Positions 1 through 5,266 of a stretch of DNA of 15,712 nt are shown in pieces. The notes beneath the pieces were generated by a model, which saw only the letters and a program-made list of their open reading frames with translations, had not been told where the DNA came from and ran no database searches. The DNA lies in NCBI GenBank assembly GCA_934394595.1, contig CAKRRX010000056.1:1-15712 (forward strand), given 5' to 3'. Position 1 is the stretch's first letter. Each line of letters opens with the position of its first letter. This stretch comes from an uncultured Blautia sp. GTDB lineage: Bacteria > Bacillota > Clostridia > Lachnospirales > Lachnospiraceae. The position numbers and the translations under genes are program-made.

Positions 1-46
1 GGTGTGTCTCCAGTGTTTCTGTTTTCGAAAACTCTTTTTTTTCCAT
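1..46 (-). CDS. 5' end of an unidentified minus-strand gene (partial)
   Basis: An ATG on the minus strand at 46-44 is preceded, with a 7-nt gap, by AAGGAGA at 54-60, a near-ideal Shine-Dalgarno sequence. The open frame runs off the left edge after 15 codons and reads MEKKEFSKTETLETH. This is hydrophilic and lysine/glutamate rich, so there is no signal peptide or membrane start. Too little is present to assign a family. The gene is divergent from the acetyltransferase gene at 322, and its leader carries a possible translation switch (54-99). Confidence 0.6.
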   Translation of the reverse strand, partial: MEKKEFSKTETLETH

Positions 47-53
47 ATTTATT

Positions 54-99
54 TCTCCTTTCCAGGAGACCTGAATATGTACGTTTCAGAAATCTCCTG
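54..99 (-). promoter_or_regulatory. Leader with two mutually exclusive hairpins, one hiding the Shine-Dalgarno
   Basis: Read on the minus strand, CAGGAGA (99-93) can pair perfectly with TCTCCTG (69-63). A second stem, CTGAA (89-85) with TTCAG (75-71), forms inside it. The same TCTCCT (69-64) can instead pair over 6 bp with AGGAGA (59-54), closing a GGAA loop, and that AGGAGA is the ribosome binding site of the gene starting at 46. One fold leaves the site free and the other sequesters it. The complementarity is seen directly; that it regulates is inferred. I do not recognise a known riboswitch class. Confidence 0.5.
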
Positions 100-151
100 C
101 TCTTAGATTGGTTTGAAATTAAAAGCATAGATTTCTGAATAGTGATTAGAA

Positions 152-180
152 TTTATAGATAGTGCAAAACACCTTGAAAT
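152..180 (-). promoter_or_regulatory. Possible sigma-A promoter for the leftward gene
   Basis: On the minus strand TATAAA (157-152) is a good -10 box. TTTCAA, 16 nt upstream, is a poor -35 box. A start near 145 would give a leader of about 100 nt that includes the two-hairpin region. This is a weak call, based on the -10 box and on the need for a promoter in this gap. Confidence 0.25.
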
Positions 181-263
181 GAAAGAAAATATGCTTTGAG
201 TATATTTTAGCACAGCTTATTGAATCGGAAAAGTCCCAAAATCAAATAATGCTGAAAAAATAG

Positions 264-292
264 TTGTCAAATGCTATGGAGATAGATATAGT
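264..292 (+). promoter_or_regulatory. Sigma-A promoter of the acetyltransferase gene
   Basis: TTGTCA (264-269) and TATAGT (287-292) are separated by 17 nt, each with one mismatch to consensus. Transcription would begin near 299, giving a short leader to the ATG at 322 with GGAG at 311-314. Outside this promoter and the leftward leader, the 47-321 gap shows only AT-rich sequence, including a small stem AAAATAT/ATATTTT near 187-209 that I cannot interpret. Confidence 0.7.
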
Positions 293-321
293 AAAAATAG
301 TTCTTATATAGGAGTACAGAG

Positions 322-1086
322 ATGATTTACGAATTAAAAGATACAAGTAAAGCTGCCGTGCTTTTTGCCGGCTGGCAGGACAGTGTGGTCTGGTCCGCTA
401 TGCAGGGGGTAATGGGCAAAATATATGTGGACTCGTTGGAAAAGCCGGAAAGCGGTGCTGTTATGTTGGGAGATTTCAGCTTTTTAAGTGGAAAGCCCAG
501 TAAGGAAATTGTTCTTTGGAAGCCCCAGGAGTGCGATTTCCAGGAATTGATCCTGGTGCCGCAAAATGAGGACTGGGCACAGTTGATTGAGGATTGTTAT
601 GGAAAAAGAGCGCAGAAAACAGTTCGCTATGCAATAAAAAAAGAGCCGGGGATTTTTGATCTGGAGAAGCTTCAAAAGGTGGCAGCAGGTCTGCCCCAGG
701 ATTACGAAATGCGGTTGATTGACAGAGAACTTTATGAAATTTGCCGCAGTACCAAGTGGAGTAAAGATCTGACTGCAAATTATGAGAATTATGGTCAGTA
801 CGAGAAGTTTGGCCTGGGTGTGGCAATCCTGAAAGATGGAGAGGTAGTCGCAGGAATTTCTTCTTATTCCGGTTATCATGGAGGAATTGAGATTGAAGTT
901 GTGACCAGGGAAGATTACAGAAGAAAAGGTCTTGCTTATATTGGTGCTGCACAGCTTCTTCTGGAATGTGACAGGCGTGGACTTTATGCTAATTGGGATG
1001 CTGCAAATAAAATGTCAGTAGGTCTTGCAGAAAAGCTGGGATATCATTTCAGCCATGAGTACTTTGTGTATAAAATTAAGCAGTAA
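322..1086 (+). CDS. GNAT family N-acetyltransferase
   Basis: A 254-residue protein with a GNAT fold in its C-terminal half. Residues 163-183 resemble the strands before the acetyl-CoA site (FGLGVAILKDGEVVAGISS). Residues 190-205 carry the acetyl-CoA pyrophosphate loop (E..VVTREDYRRKGLA, R/Q-x-x-G-x-A type, R200-A205). Residues 226-241 (DAANKMSVGLAEKLGY) are the typical closing helix, with N229 and the hydrophobic GY end. The long N-terminal half resembles the larger GNAT group in Pfam GNAT_acetyltran, where a divergent first domain precedes the catalytic one. The family transfers an acetyl group from acetyl-CoA to an amine; the substrate here is unknown. The start is supported by GGAG 7 nt upstream and a strong promoter. 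The protein is probably cytoplasmic, as no signal or membrane segment is visible. It appears monocistronic, because the next gene has its own promoter. Confidence 0.85.
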   Translation: MIYELKDTSKAAVLFAGWQDSVVWSAMQGVMGKIYVDSLEKPESGAVMLGDFSFLSGKPSKEIVLWKPQECDFQELILVPQNEDWAQLIEDCYGKRAQKTVRYAIKKEPGIFDLEKLQKVAAGLPQDYEMRLIDRELYEICRSTKWSKDLTANYENYGQYEKFGLGVAILKDGEVVAGISSYSGYHGGIEIEVVTREDYRRKGLAYIGAAQLLLECDRRGLYANWDAANKMSVGLAEKLGYHFSHEYFVYKIKQ

Positions 1087-1087
1087 G

Positions 1088-1116
1088 TTGCGACTAATAT
1101 TGGATTGTGTTAGAAT
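1088..1116 (+). promoter_or_regulatory. Sigma-A promoter of the small uncharacterised gene
   Basis: TTGCGA (1088-1093) and TAGAAT (1111-1116) are 17 nt apart. The -35 box begins directly after the acetyltransferase stop codon, so the next gene can be expressed independently. Transcription would start near 1123, leaving a leader of about 46 nt. Confidence 0.6.
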
Positions 1117-1156
1117 GATAAGGCAAATGCCAGCGGTAAAGGTCGGAGCGTATTAC

Positions 1157-1163
1157 AAGGAGG
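1157..1163 (+). promoter_or_regulatory. Ribosome binding site that fixes the start at 1169
   Basis: AAGGAGG lies 5 nt before ATG 1169. The frame is open from 1025, but a start there would lie inside the acetyltransferase gene, has no such site and adds 48 atypical residues. Confidence 0.85.
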
Positions 1164-1168
1164 TATTT

Positions 1169-1705
1169 ATGACAGGTTTTGAAAAGCTGGAAAACAGTTT
1201 GATTGATGTAATAAAAGAAGAACAGGCGAAGCTTGGTTTCAAAGAAGAGAAGATTCATTTATACTATCCGCTGTCTTCCCTGAACCATTTCTTCTCTGTT
1301 CAGGACAGCGCAGAAGAAATGTCAGCACGTCTGCAGAATATGCCCACAGAGCTGACTTCAAAGCTTGGCGAAGTAACAGTAACCCATAAAGGTGACCGGT
1401 TCTGCTTCTACATTCCAGAACCTGGAAGTGTCTATGTCCATGAGAATATGAAAGAAAATGAATTTATCAAGGTTCTCATCGAATTGGTTCAGCAGCACGA
1501 CTGCACAAAAGAGAAGCTTCTGGATCTGTTTGCTTCCTACTGGGAAAAAACAGAGTGTCAGGAAATGGACAACGGGGAGTTTGATTTCTATATCCGTTTT
1601 GTAGATAAGGCAGATGATACGTATTATTACTGCTTTAAGGATGAAGGCTTCCATTTTATTTATCATAGATTTCTGCCGGAGGATTATGCGGACTTCGGCT
1701 TTTAA
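1169..1705 (+). CDS. Uncharacterised protein, probably DUF3877-like
   Basis: A 178-residue soluble, acidic protein, from the start set by AAGGAGG at 1157-1163. It begins MTGFEKLENSLIDVIKEEQ, an amphipathic helix, followed by an LYYPLSSLNHFF segment (residues 31-42). The C-terminal half is rich in aromatic residues (DFYIRFV, TYYYCF, FHFIYHRF) and probably forms a beta sheet. It resembles the small Lachnospiraceae proteins grouped as DUF3877, but this is from memory and the number should be checked. No catalytic motif, signal peptide or membrane segment is seen, and no function can be assigned. It lies between an acetyltransferase and the sporulation genes and has its own promoter, so its position does not reveal a role. 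The gene is probably real because of the excellent ribosome binding site and promoter. Confidence 0.75.
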   Translation: MTGFEKLENSLIDVIKEEQAKLGFKEEKIHLYYPLSSLNHFFSVQDSAEEMSARLQNMPTELTSKLGEVTVTHKGDRFCFYIPEPGSVYVHENMKENEFIKVLIELVQQHDCTKEKLLDLFASYWEKTECQEMDNGEFDFYIRFVDKADDTYYYCFKDEGFHFIYHRFLPEDYADFGF

Positions 1706-1723
1706 ATTCTGTTTCTGGAGCTG

Positions 1724-1752
1724 GAATATTGCGCAAGACAGGCGCATATAAT
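1724..1752 (+). promoter_or_regulatory. Sigma-E-type sporulation promoter for spmAB
   Basis: GGAATATT (1723-1730) and CATATAAT (1745-1752), 14 nt apart, match the sigma-E pattern known from Bacillus subtilis (about ATATT, 13-15 nt, CATACAAT). The same TATAAT has no sigma-A -35 box at 17 nt. In B. subtilis spmAB is expressed in the mother cell under sigma-E, so site and gene agree. The segment also folds as a small hairpin (TGCGC 1730-1734 with GCGCA 1742-1746) followed by ATTTTT, which could end the upstream transcript. Confidence 0.55.
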
Positions 1753-1787
1753 TTTTAGAGAACGCAACAGACAGAGGGAAAGCCTTT

Positions 1788-2372
1788 ATGATGAATTATC
1801 TCTGGGGTGGTATGATTCTCCTCGGCCTTATCTATGGGGCATTTGCCGGAACTCTGGATGCAGTGACGGAATCCGTCATAAATTCTGCCAGAGAGGCAGT
1901 AAGCCTTGTGATTTCCATTGCTGGCATCACAGCCTTCTGGACTGGCATTATGAAAATTGCAGAGCAGGCAGGTCTGGTAGAAAAGCTTGCAAAAAGAACC
2001 AGACCGCTGCTTAGTTTTTTATTTCCTGAATTAAAAAATCAGGAGAAAGCAAATTACTACATATCTTTGAATTTTCTGTCTAATTTTCTGGGCCTGAGCC
2101 ACGCCAGCACCAGTTCAGGGCTGCTGGCATTTCAGGAACTGGACCGGCTGAATGGACACAGCACCATTGCCAGCAGATCCATGTGTACCTTTCTGATCAT
2201 CAACGTATCTTCTCTTCAGCTTTTACCCATTAATATAATTGCATACCGCGCCCAGTATGGCAGTCCTGCCCCGGCAGCCATTGTAGGCCCTGCTATTTTT
2301 GCTACCGGGATGAGTACGCTGGCTGCGGTGGTGTTTTGTAAAATTATGAATGGGAATAGGAGGCCACAATGA
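1788..2372 (+). CDS. spmA: Spore maturation protein A (nucleoside-recognition/Gate domain membrane protein)
   Basis: A 194-residue integral membrane protein, close to the usual SpmA length of about 195. Hydrophobic segments lie near residues 3-22, 37-60, 93-113, 131-155 and 163-187. The Gate (nucleoside recognition) core includes SINSAREAV-like and FWTGIMKIAEQAGL sequence, followed by MCTFLIINVSSLQLLPINIIAYRA, which is very typical of SpmA. In B. subtilis SpmA and SpmB are needed for proper dehydration of the spore core; the transported molecule is not established. GAGGG at 1774-1778 precedes ATG 1788; ATG 1791 is an alternative start. It overlaps spmB by 4 nt (ATGA), so translation is probably coupled. 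One oddity is that the usual NxLGLGNAATP-type motif reads NFLGLSHASTSSG here (residues about 99-111). Confidence 0.88.
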   Translation: MMNYLWGGMILLGLIYGAFAGTLDAVTESVINSAREAVSLVISIAGITAFWTGIMKIAEQAGLVEKLAKRTRPLLSFLFPELKNQEKANYYISLNFLSNFLGLSHASTSSGLLAFQELDRLNGHSTIASRSMCTFLIINVSSLQLLPINIIAYRAQYGSPAPAAIVGPAIFATGMSTLAAVVFCKIMNGNRRPQ

Positions 2373-2890
2373 AACTCATAACCTACCTGTCAAACCTCAT
2401 AATCCCAATCCTTCTGTTTTACATAATTGCTTCTGGCCTTTTCGCTAAGCGAGACATTTACCAGGATTTTCTCGATGGCGCCCGGGACGGTCTGAAAACA
2501 GTCGTCTCGATTTGTCCCACCCTGATCGGCCTGATGACAGCAGTAGGAGTTCTCCGCGCTTCAGGTTTTCTTACTTTTCTAAGTAATCTTTTGGGAAAAA
2601 TTACCAGCCATTTGGGCTTTCCAGGAGATCTTCTTCCATTAACTCTGATACGTCTTTTTTCCTCCAGTGCTGCAACCAGTCTTCTTCTGGACATTTTCAA
2701 GGAACACGGAACGGAATCTCCCACAGGCCTTATGGCGGCCATCATTCTCAGCTCTACAGAAAGTGTTTTTTACTGTATGAGTGTCTATTTTGGCATAACA
2801 AAAGTAAAGAAGACCAGATATACACTGCCTGGTGCGCTGATTGCCACAATTGCGGGGGTGGCAGCAGCAATTCTGATTGTGGTTTTCTAG
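2369..2890 (+). CDS. spmB: Spore maturation protein B (Gate domain membrane protein)
   Basis: A 173-residue membrane protein, near the usual SpmB length of about 175, and the partner of SpmA. Hydrophobic segments lie near residues 5-24, 45-66, about 93-109 and 150-173. SpmB hallmarks are present: GLKTVVSICPTLIGLMTAVGVLRASG (residues about 41-66), LPLTLIRLF (91-99), SSTESVFYCMSVYFG (about 129-143) and KKTRYTL. The segment usually reading PLSGSGALG is LFSSSAATS here, a loss of Gly/Pro that parallels the change in SpmA. The start overlaps the spmA stop. The stop codon TAG (2888-2890) lies within the left tip of a palindromic repeat element, so the element sets the exact C-terminus. The length remains normal, so the protein is unlikely to be damaged. 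Confidence 0.88.
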   Translation: MKLITYLSNLIIPILLFYIIASGLFAKRDIYQDFLDGARDGLKTVVSICPTLIGLMTAVGVLRASGFLTFLSNLLGKITSHLGFPGDLLPLTLIRLFSSSAATSLLLDIFKEHGTESPTGLMAAIILSSTESVFYCMSVYFGITKVKKTRYTLPGALIATIAGVAAAILIVVF

Positions 2891-3051
2891 TACATCGAAT
2901 ATTAAGTAACCGCCATATTGACTTGTCTGATTTTTCATATGCCACGTTGTCGTCAGTCGCCGTAGCCACCGCTACGCCTCCTTCCTCCGCCTTGCATATG
3001 AGAAAATCATCCTGCGTCAATATAGCAGATACTTAATTTTCGATGTACTAG
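2887..3051. repeat. 165-bp palindromic repeat element (MITE- or REP-like)
   Basis: The left arm (2887-2942) and right arm (2994-3051) are imperfect inverted repeats of 56-58 nt. Both begin CTAGTACATCGAA reading inward and share ATTAAGTA, ATATTGAC and CATATGC blocks. The 51-nt centre contains a perfect 6-bp stem CGTAGC/GCTACG with a CACC loop (about 2960-2975) and a purine/pyrimidine-biased stretch. CTAG at both tips is either the end of the repeat or a 4-bp target duplication. No transposase is encoded. The architecture fits a non-autonomous mobile repeat, and in RNA it would form a long hairpin able to terminate or protect spmB mRNA. I recall similar sequence in Lachnospiraceae genomes but cannot confirm it here. 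Confidence 0.8.
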
Positions 3052-3117
3052 AGAATGTTGCTGTGATGGTCGGGAACCGCAAATAAAGTCTTGACGAAAT
3101 ATGTCGAGAGCATTTTC

Positions 3118-3146
3118 TTGTATCCGATATATTACCATGGTATTAT
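3118..3146 (+). promoter_or_regulatory. Promoter of the ATPase-HNH pair
   Basis: TTGTAT (3118-3123) and TATTAT (3141-3146) are 17 nt apart in an AT-rich stretch. A second TATAAT at 3150-3155 has no well-spaced -35 box. GAAAGGAAAAG at about 3196-3206 is the ribosome binding region for ATG 3209. The pair therefore seems to be transcribed on its own, separated from spmB by the repeat element. Confidence 0.5.
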
Positions 3147-3208
3147 ATGTATAATATAAGAAAATATACGGGCGTGAATTTAAGAAAAATTCAAGAAAGG
3201 AAAAGTCA

Positions 3209-4426
3209 ATGGATCATTTTATAACAGGGATAAAAATTAGAAAAGTGCGTCATTTGTCAAACATCGAAATAAAATTGAATTCGGAAAATAGACAGAATTT
3301 AATCCTTACAGGAAAAAATGGTGCAGGAAAGACCTCTCTATTATTGTCACTACAAGAACACTTTAAAAGAAATGATATAGATAATGGAACTGCTGAACGT
3401 ATGATTGGATATTGGCTGCAATTGAAAAAGATTGCGAAAAAGAATAATGTGGAGCCTCCAGAATGGGAAGCGCTGAATAAGTTGACAGAACATTACAATC
3501 GAAGTTCGGATATCATAATCAGTGTAAATCAATGGCAGGAATTAAGAAAACTTTATAAACAGGGAGATTTTATTGTGGCTTATTTTCCTGCGGATCGTAA
3601 ATTTAATGTTCTTCCGACGAAAGGGGTAGAGGAGATTAAATTTGATGAATTTTATGCAAGCGACGATGGCCCTGGAAAATTGCTTCAAAAATATATGATT
3701 CATCTTAAAACACAGCAGGCATATGCCAGAAATGAGGGAGATACTGTTGTGGTGGAAAAAATCCAGACATGGTTTGATCGATTTACAAATGCTTTTAAAA
3801 TTTTGTTGGATGATCCAGAATTGACGTTAGAATATGATTATAAAGAATATGATTTTAAAATCTGCGAAAAGGGAAGAAATCCATTTGGATTTAATCAATT
3901 ATCAGATGGCTATTCTTCCGTAATACATATTGTTTCTGATCTTATTTTACGAATGGATCGCAACTGGTTTTTTAATGGTGAAATCTGTGAGTATAACGAA
4001 GAAGGAATTGTTCTAATAGATGAATTGGAGACGCATCTGCATATTGAATTGCAGAAAAAAATAATGCCGTTTTTAACAGAATTTTTCCCCAGAATCCAAT
4101 TCATTGTTACAACACATTCCCCATATATTCTTAATTCTATTTCGAATGCAAAAGTATATGATCTGGAACGTTGCATAGAAATGGAGAATCTTTCTGCCTA
4201 TTCTTCCGATAGTCTGGCAGAAGGCTACTTTGGAGCAGACGAATACTCAGATGAGTTGAAAAGAAAATTGGAGCGTTATCAGGTACTAAAAGGGAAAGCG
4301 AACCCCACAGATGATGAAAGGGCAGAGTGCGCAGAACTGCGGATCGAACTGAAAAATATTCCCAAGACACTGTCACCAGAAGCCTGGGAGAGATTTGAAG
4401 AGATTGAAGGTGGAAAACCATGGTAA
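3209..4426 (+). CDS. ptuA: ABC-type ATPase of a Septu-like defence pair (PtuA-like)
   Basis: A 405-residue cytoplasmic ATPase of the SMC/OLD/ABC type. Walker A GKNGAGKTS is at residues 35-43. An ABC-like signature, FNQLSDGYSSVI, is at 228-239. Walker B IVLIDELETHLH (267-278) gives D271 and E272, and the H-loop FIVTTHSPYIL gives H303. Between Walker A and the signature lies a helical insert of about 180 residues. A C-terminal helical tail (about 345-405) is charged and resembles a partner-binding tail. In Septu, PtuA ATPase complexes hold the HNH nuclease PtuB and gate it; here too an HNH gene follows directly, overlapping by 7 nt. The pair is clearly richer in A+T than its neighbours, which suggests acquisition. 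Other ATPase-HNH pairs, including retron-associated ones, are possible, but no reverse transcriptase gene is present. Confidence 0.72.
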   Translation: MDHFITGIKIRKVRHLSNIEIKLNSENRQNLILTGKNGAGKTSLLLSLQEHFKRNDIDNGTAERMIGYWLQLKKIAKKNNVEPPEWEALNKLTEHYNRSSDIIISVNQWQELRKLYKQGDFIVAYFPADRKFNVLPTKGVEEIKFDEFYASDDGPGKLLQKYMIHLKTQQAYARNEGDTVVVEKIQTWFDRFTNAFKILLDDPELTLEYDYKEYDFKICEKGRNPFGFNQLSDGYSSVIHIVSDLILRMDRNWFFNGEICEYNEEGIVLIDELETHLHIELQKKIMPFLTEFFPRIQFIVTTHSPYILNSISNAKVYDLERCIEMENLSAYSSDSLAEGYFGADEYSDELKRKLERYQVLKGKANPTDDERAECAELRIELKNIPKTLSPEAWERFEEIEGGKPW

Positions 4427-5100
4427 AATTTGAGAGAAACCAGACAGAAAAATCTCGAAAAGCAATTGAATCTTTGGAAGAGCAAAAGACAAAAGGAAAA
4501 AGTGGGACATGTAATACTCCGGAAGTGAACTCAGCGCTGCAGGAAATGTTTTTTGGAAAATGCTATATCTGTGAGCGAAAAGGTTTAGAAGCAATGGAAA
4601 TTGAACATATAGTTCCTTATAGAGACAATCTGGATTTGAAATATGATTGGAACAATCTTTTTCTTGCATGCAGGCATTGTAATAACACAAAAGGAGCAAA
4701 ATATGATCCGATTCTGGATTGCACGGAGGATGAGGTAGATAAAAAAATTGCTTTTCGAAAGACGGGTTATTTTGGAAAGGATGAAAAATTTGTATTTGAC
4801 ATTTTGGAGCAAACAGAGAAAACAATAAATACGCAGAAACTTTTGGAGAATGTTTTTTATGGATCAACGCCTCAAAAAGAAATGGAATCCAAAGTATTGA
4901 GAAAAGATTTAAGAAAAGAATTATCAAAGTTCAAAAATCAGGTTAGAGAATACAAAGAAGCTGAAGAATGGGAAAAAGATGATTTGAGGTGCCTGATGAA
5001 AAGGGAATTATCCGCAAAGTCAGAATTTGCAGCATTTAAGCGCTGGCTTATCCGAGACAATAGGGAGACTTATCCAGAGTTAAATGCATATATAGAATAA
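4420..5100 (+). CDS. ptuB: HNH nuclease of a Septu-like defence pair (PtuB-like)
   Basis: A 226-residue protein with a zinc-supported HNH nuclease core. C48-x-x-C51 (CYIC) and C84-x-x-C87 (CRHC) should bind a structural zinc. E62-H63 (IEHIVPY) provides the catalytic histidine, N79 (DWNNLFLAC) the central asparagine, and N88 (CNNTKG) stands in the last position, an HNN variant common in this group. The N-terminal region (1-45) is a basic helical arm, and the C-terminal half is long, charged and helical. In Septu the PtuB nuclease cuts nucleic acid when released from ATPase control during phage infection; the target here is inferred. ATG 4420 lies inside the end of the ATPase gene and is preceded by AGGTGG, so translation is coupled. 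A terminator follows within 10 nt, making this a closed two-gene unit. Confidence 0.75.
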   Translation: MVKFERNQTEKSRKAIESLEEQKTKGKSGTCNTPEVNSALQEMFFGKCYICERKGLEAMEIEHIVPYRDNLDLKYDWNNLFLACRHCNNTKGAKYDPILDCTEDEVDKKIAFRKTGYFGKDEKFVFDILEQTEKTINTQKLLENVFYGSTPQKEMESKVLRKDLRKELSKFKNQVREYKEAEEWEKDDLRCLMKRELSAKSEFAAFKRWLIRDNRETYPELNAYIE

Positions 5101-5107
5101 TTGAAAT

Positions 5108-5145
5108 AGACACTGTAGCCCATGGGAGCGCTTACAGTGTCTTTT
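5108..5145 (+). terminator. Terminator of the ATPase-HNH operon
   Basis: AGACACTGTA (5108-5117) pairs with TACAGTGTCT (5133-5142), with a GC/GC extension across a one-base bulge, and is followed by TTTT. It lies 8 nt after the HNH stop codon. Confidence 0.7.
5123..5136 (+). promoter_or_regulatory. Candidate CcpA (cre) operator
   Basis: TGGGAGCGCTTACA matches 12 of 14 positions of the cre consensus TGWAARCGYTWNCW, including the central RCGY. It lies 131 bp before the start of the sugar transporter operon, a natural target of carbon catabolite control, but inside the hairpin of the upstream terminator. The match is seen; binding is inferred. Confidence 0.4.
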
Positions 5146-5156
5146 CACATGAACAT

Positions 5157-5222
5157 AAAAAAACCCCCATAAACCCAAACTCTCCCCCGCTTTTCCAAAT
5201 CTGCCATATGGGTTAAGATAAT
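5157..5222 (+). promoter_or_regulatory. Upstream region of the sugar ABC operon: phased C-tracts and weak promoter
   Basis: After an A7 run, C-tracts begin at 5164, 5174 and 5184, with a CC near 5195: steps of one helical turn in an almost G-free strand. The complementary strand therefore has GGGGG, GGG and GGGGG runs. TTTCCA (5192-5197) and GATAAT (5217-5222) are a weak promoter candidate with 19-nt spacing. A promoter must be in this gap, since a terminator precedes it. AraC-type regulators such as the one encoded at 8992 usually bind in such positions, but I cannot name a site. Confidence 0.3.
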
Positions 5223-5266
5223 ATCAACAAAGGAAAGCAAAAACAAATAAATGAGGAGGGAATGGA

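Noticed and set aside
54..99. A known riboswitch (preQ1, fluoride, guanidine or SAM classes)
   Set aside because: None of the conserved loop sequences I remember for these classes is present, so only the alternative pairing is reported.
1025..1168. N-terminal extension of the uncharacterised gene from ATG 1025
   Set aside because: It overlaps the acetyltransferase gene and lacks a ribosome binding site, whereas ATG 1169 has AAGGAGG 5 nt upstream and its own promoter.
1729..1752. Sigma-A promoter TTGCGC...TATAAT before spmA
   Set aside because: The spacing is only 12 nt. The sigma-E reading of the same -10 region fits better.
2754..3020. Minus-strand 88-codon open frame (MTQDDFLICKAEEGG...)
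   Set aside because: Most of it is a translation of the palindromic repeat element and the rest is antisense to spmB. It has no ribosome binding site, and such frames recur wherever the repeat occurs.
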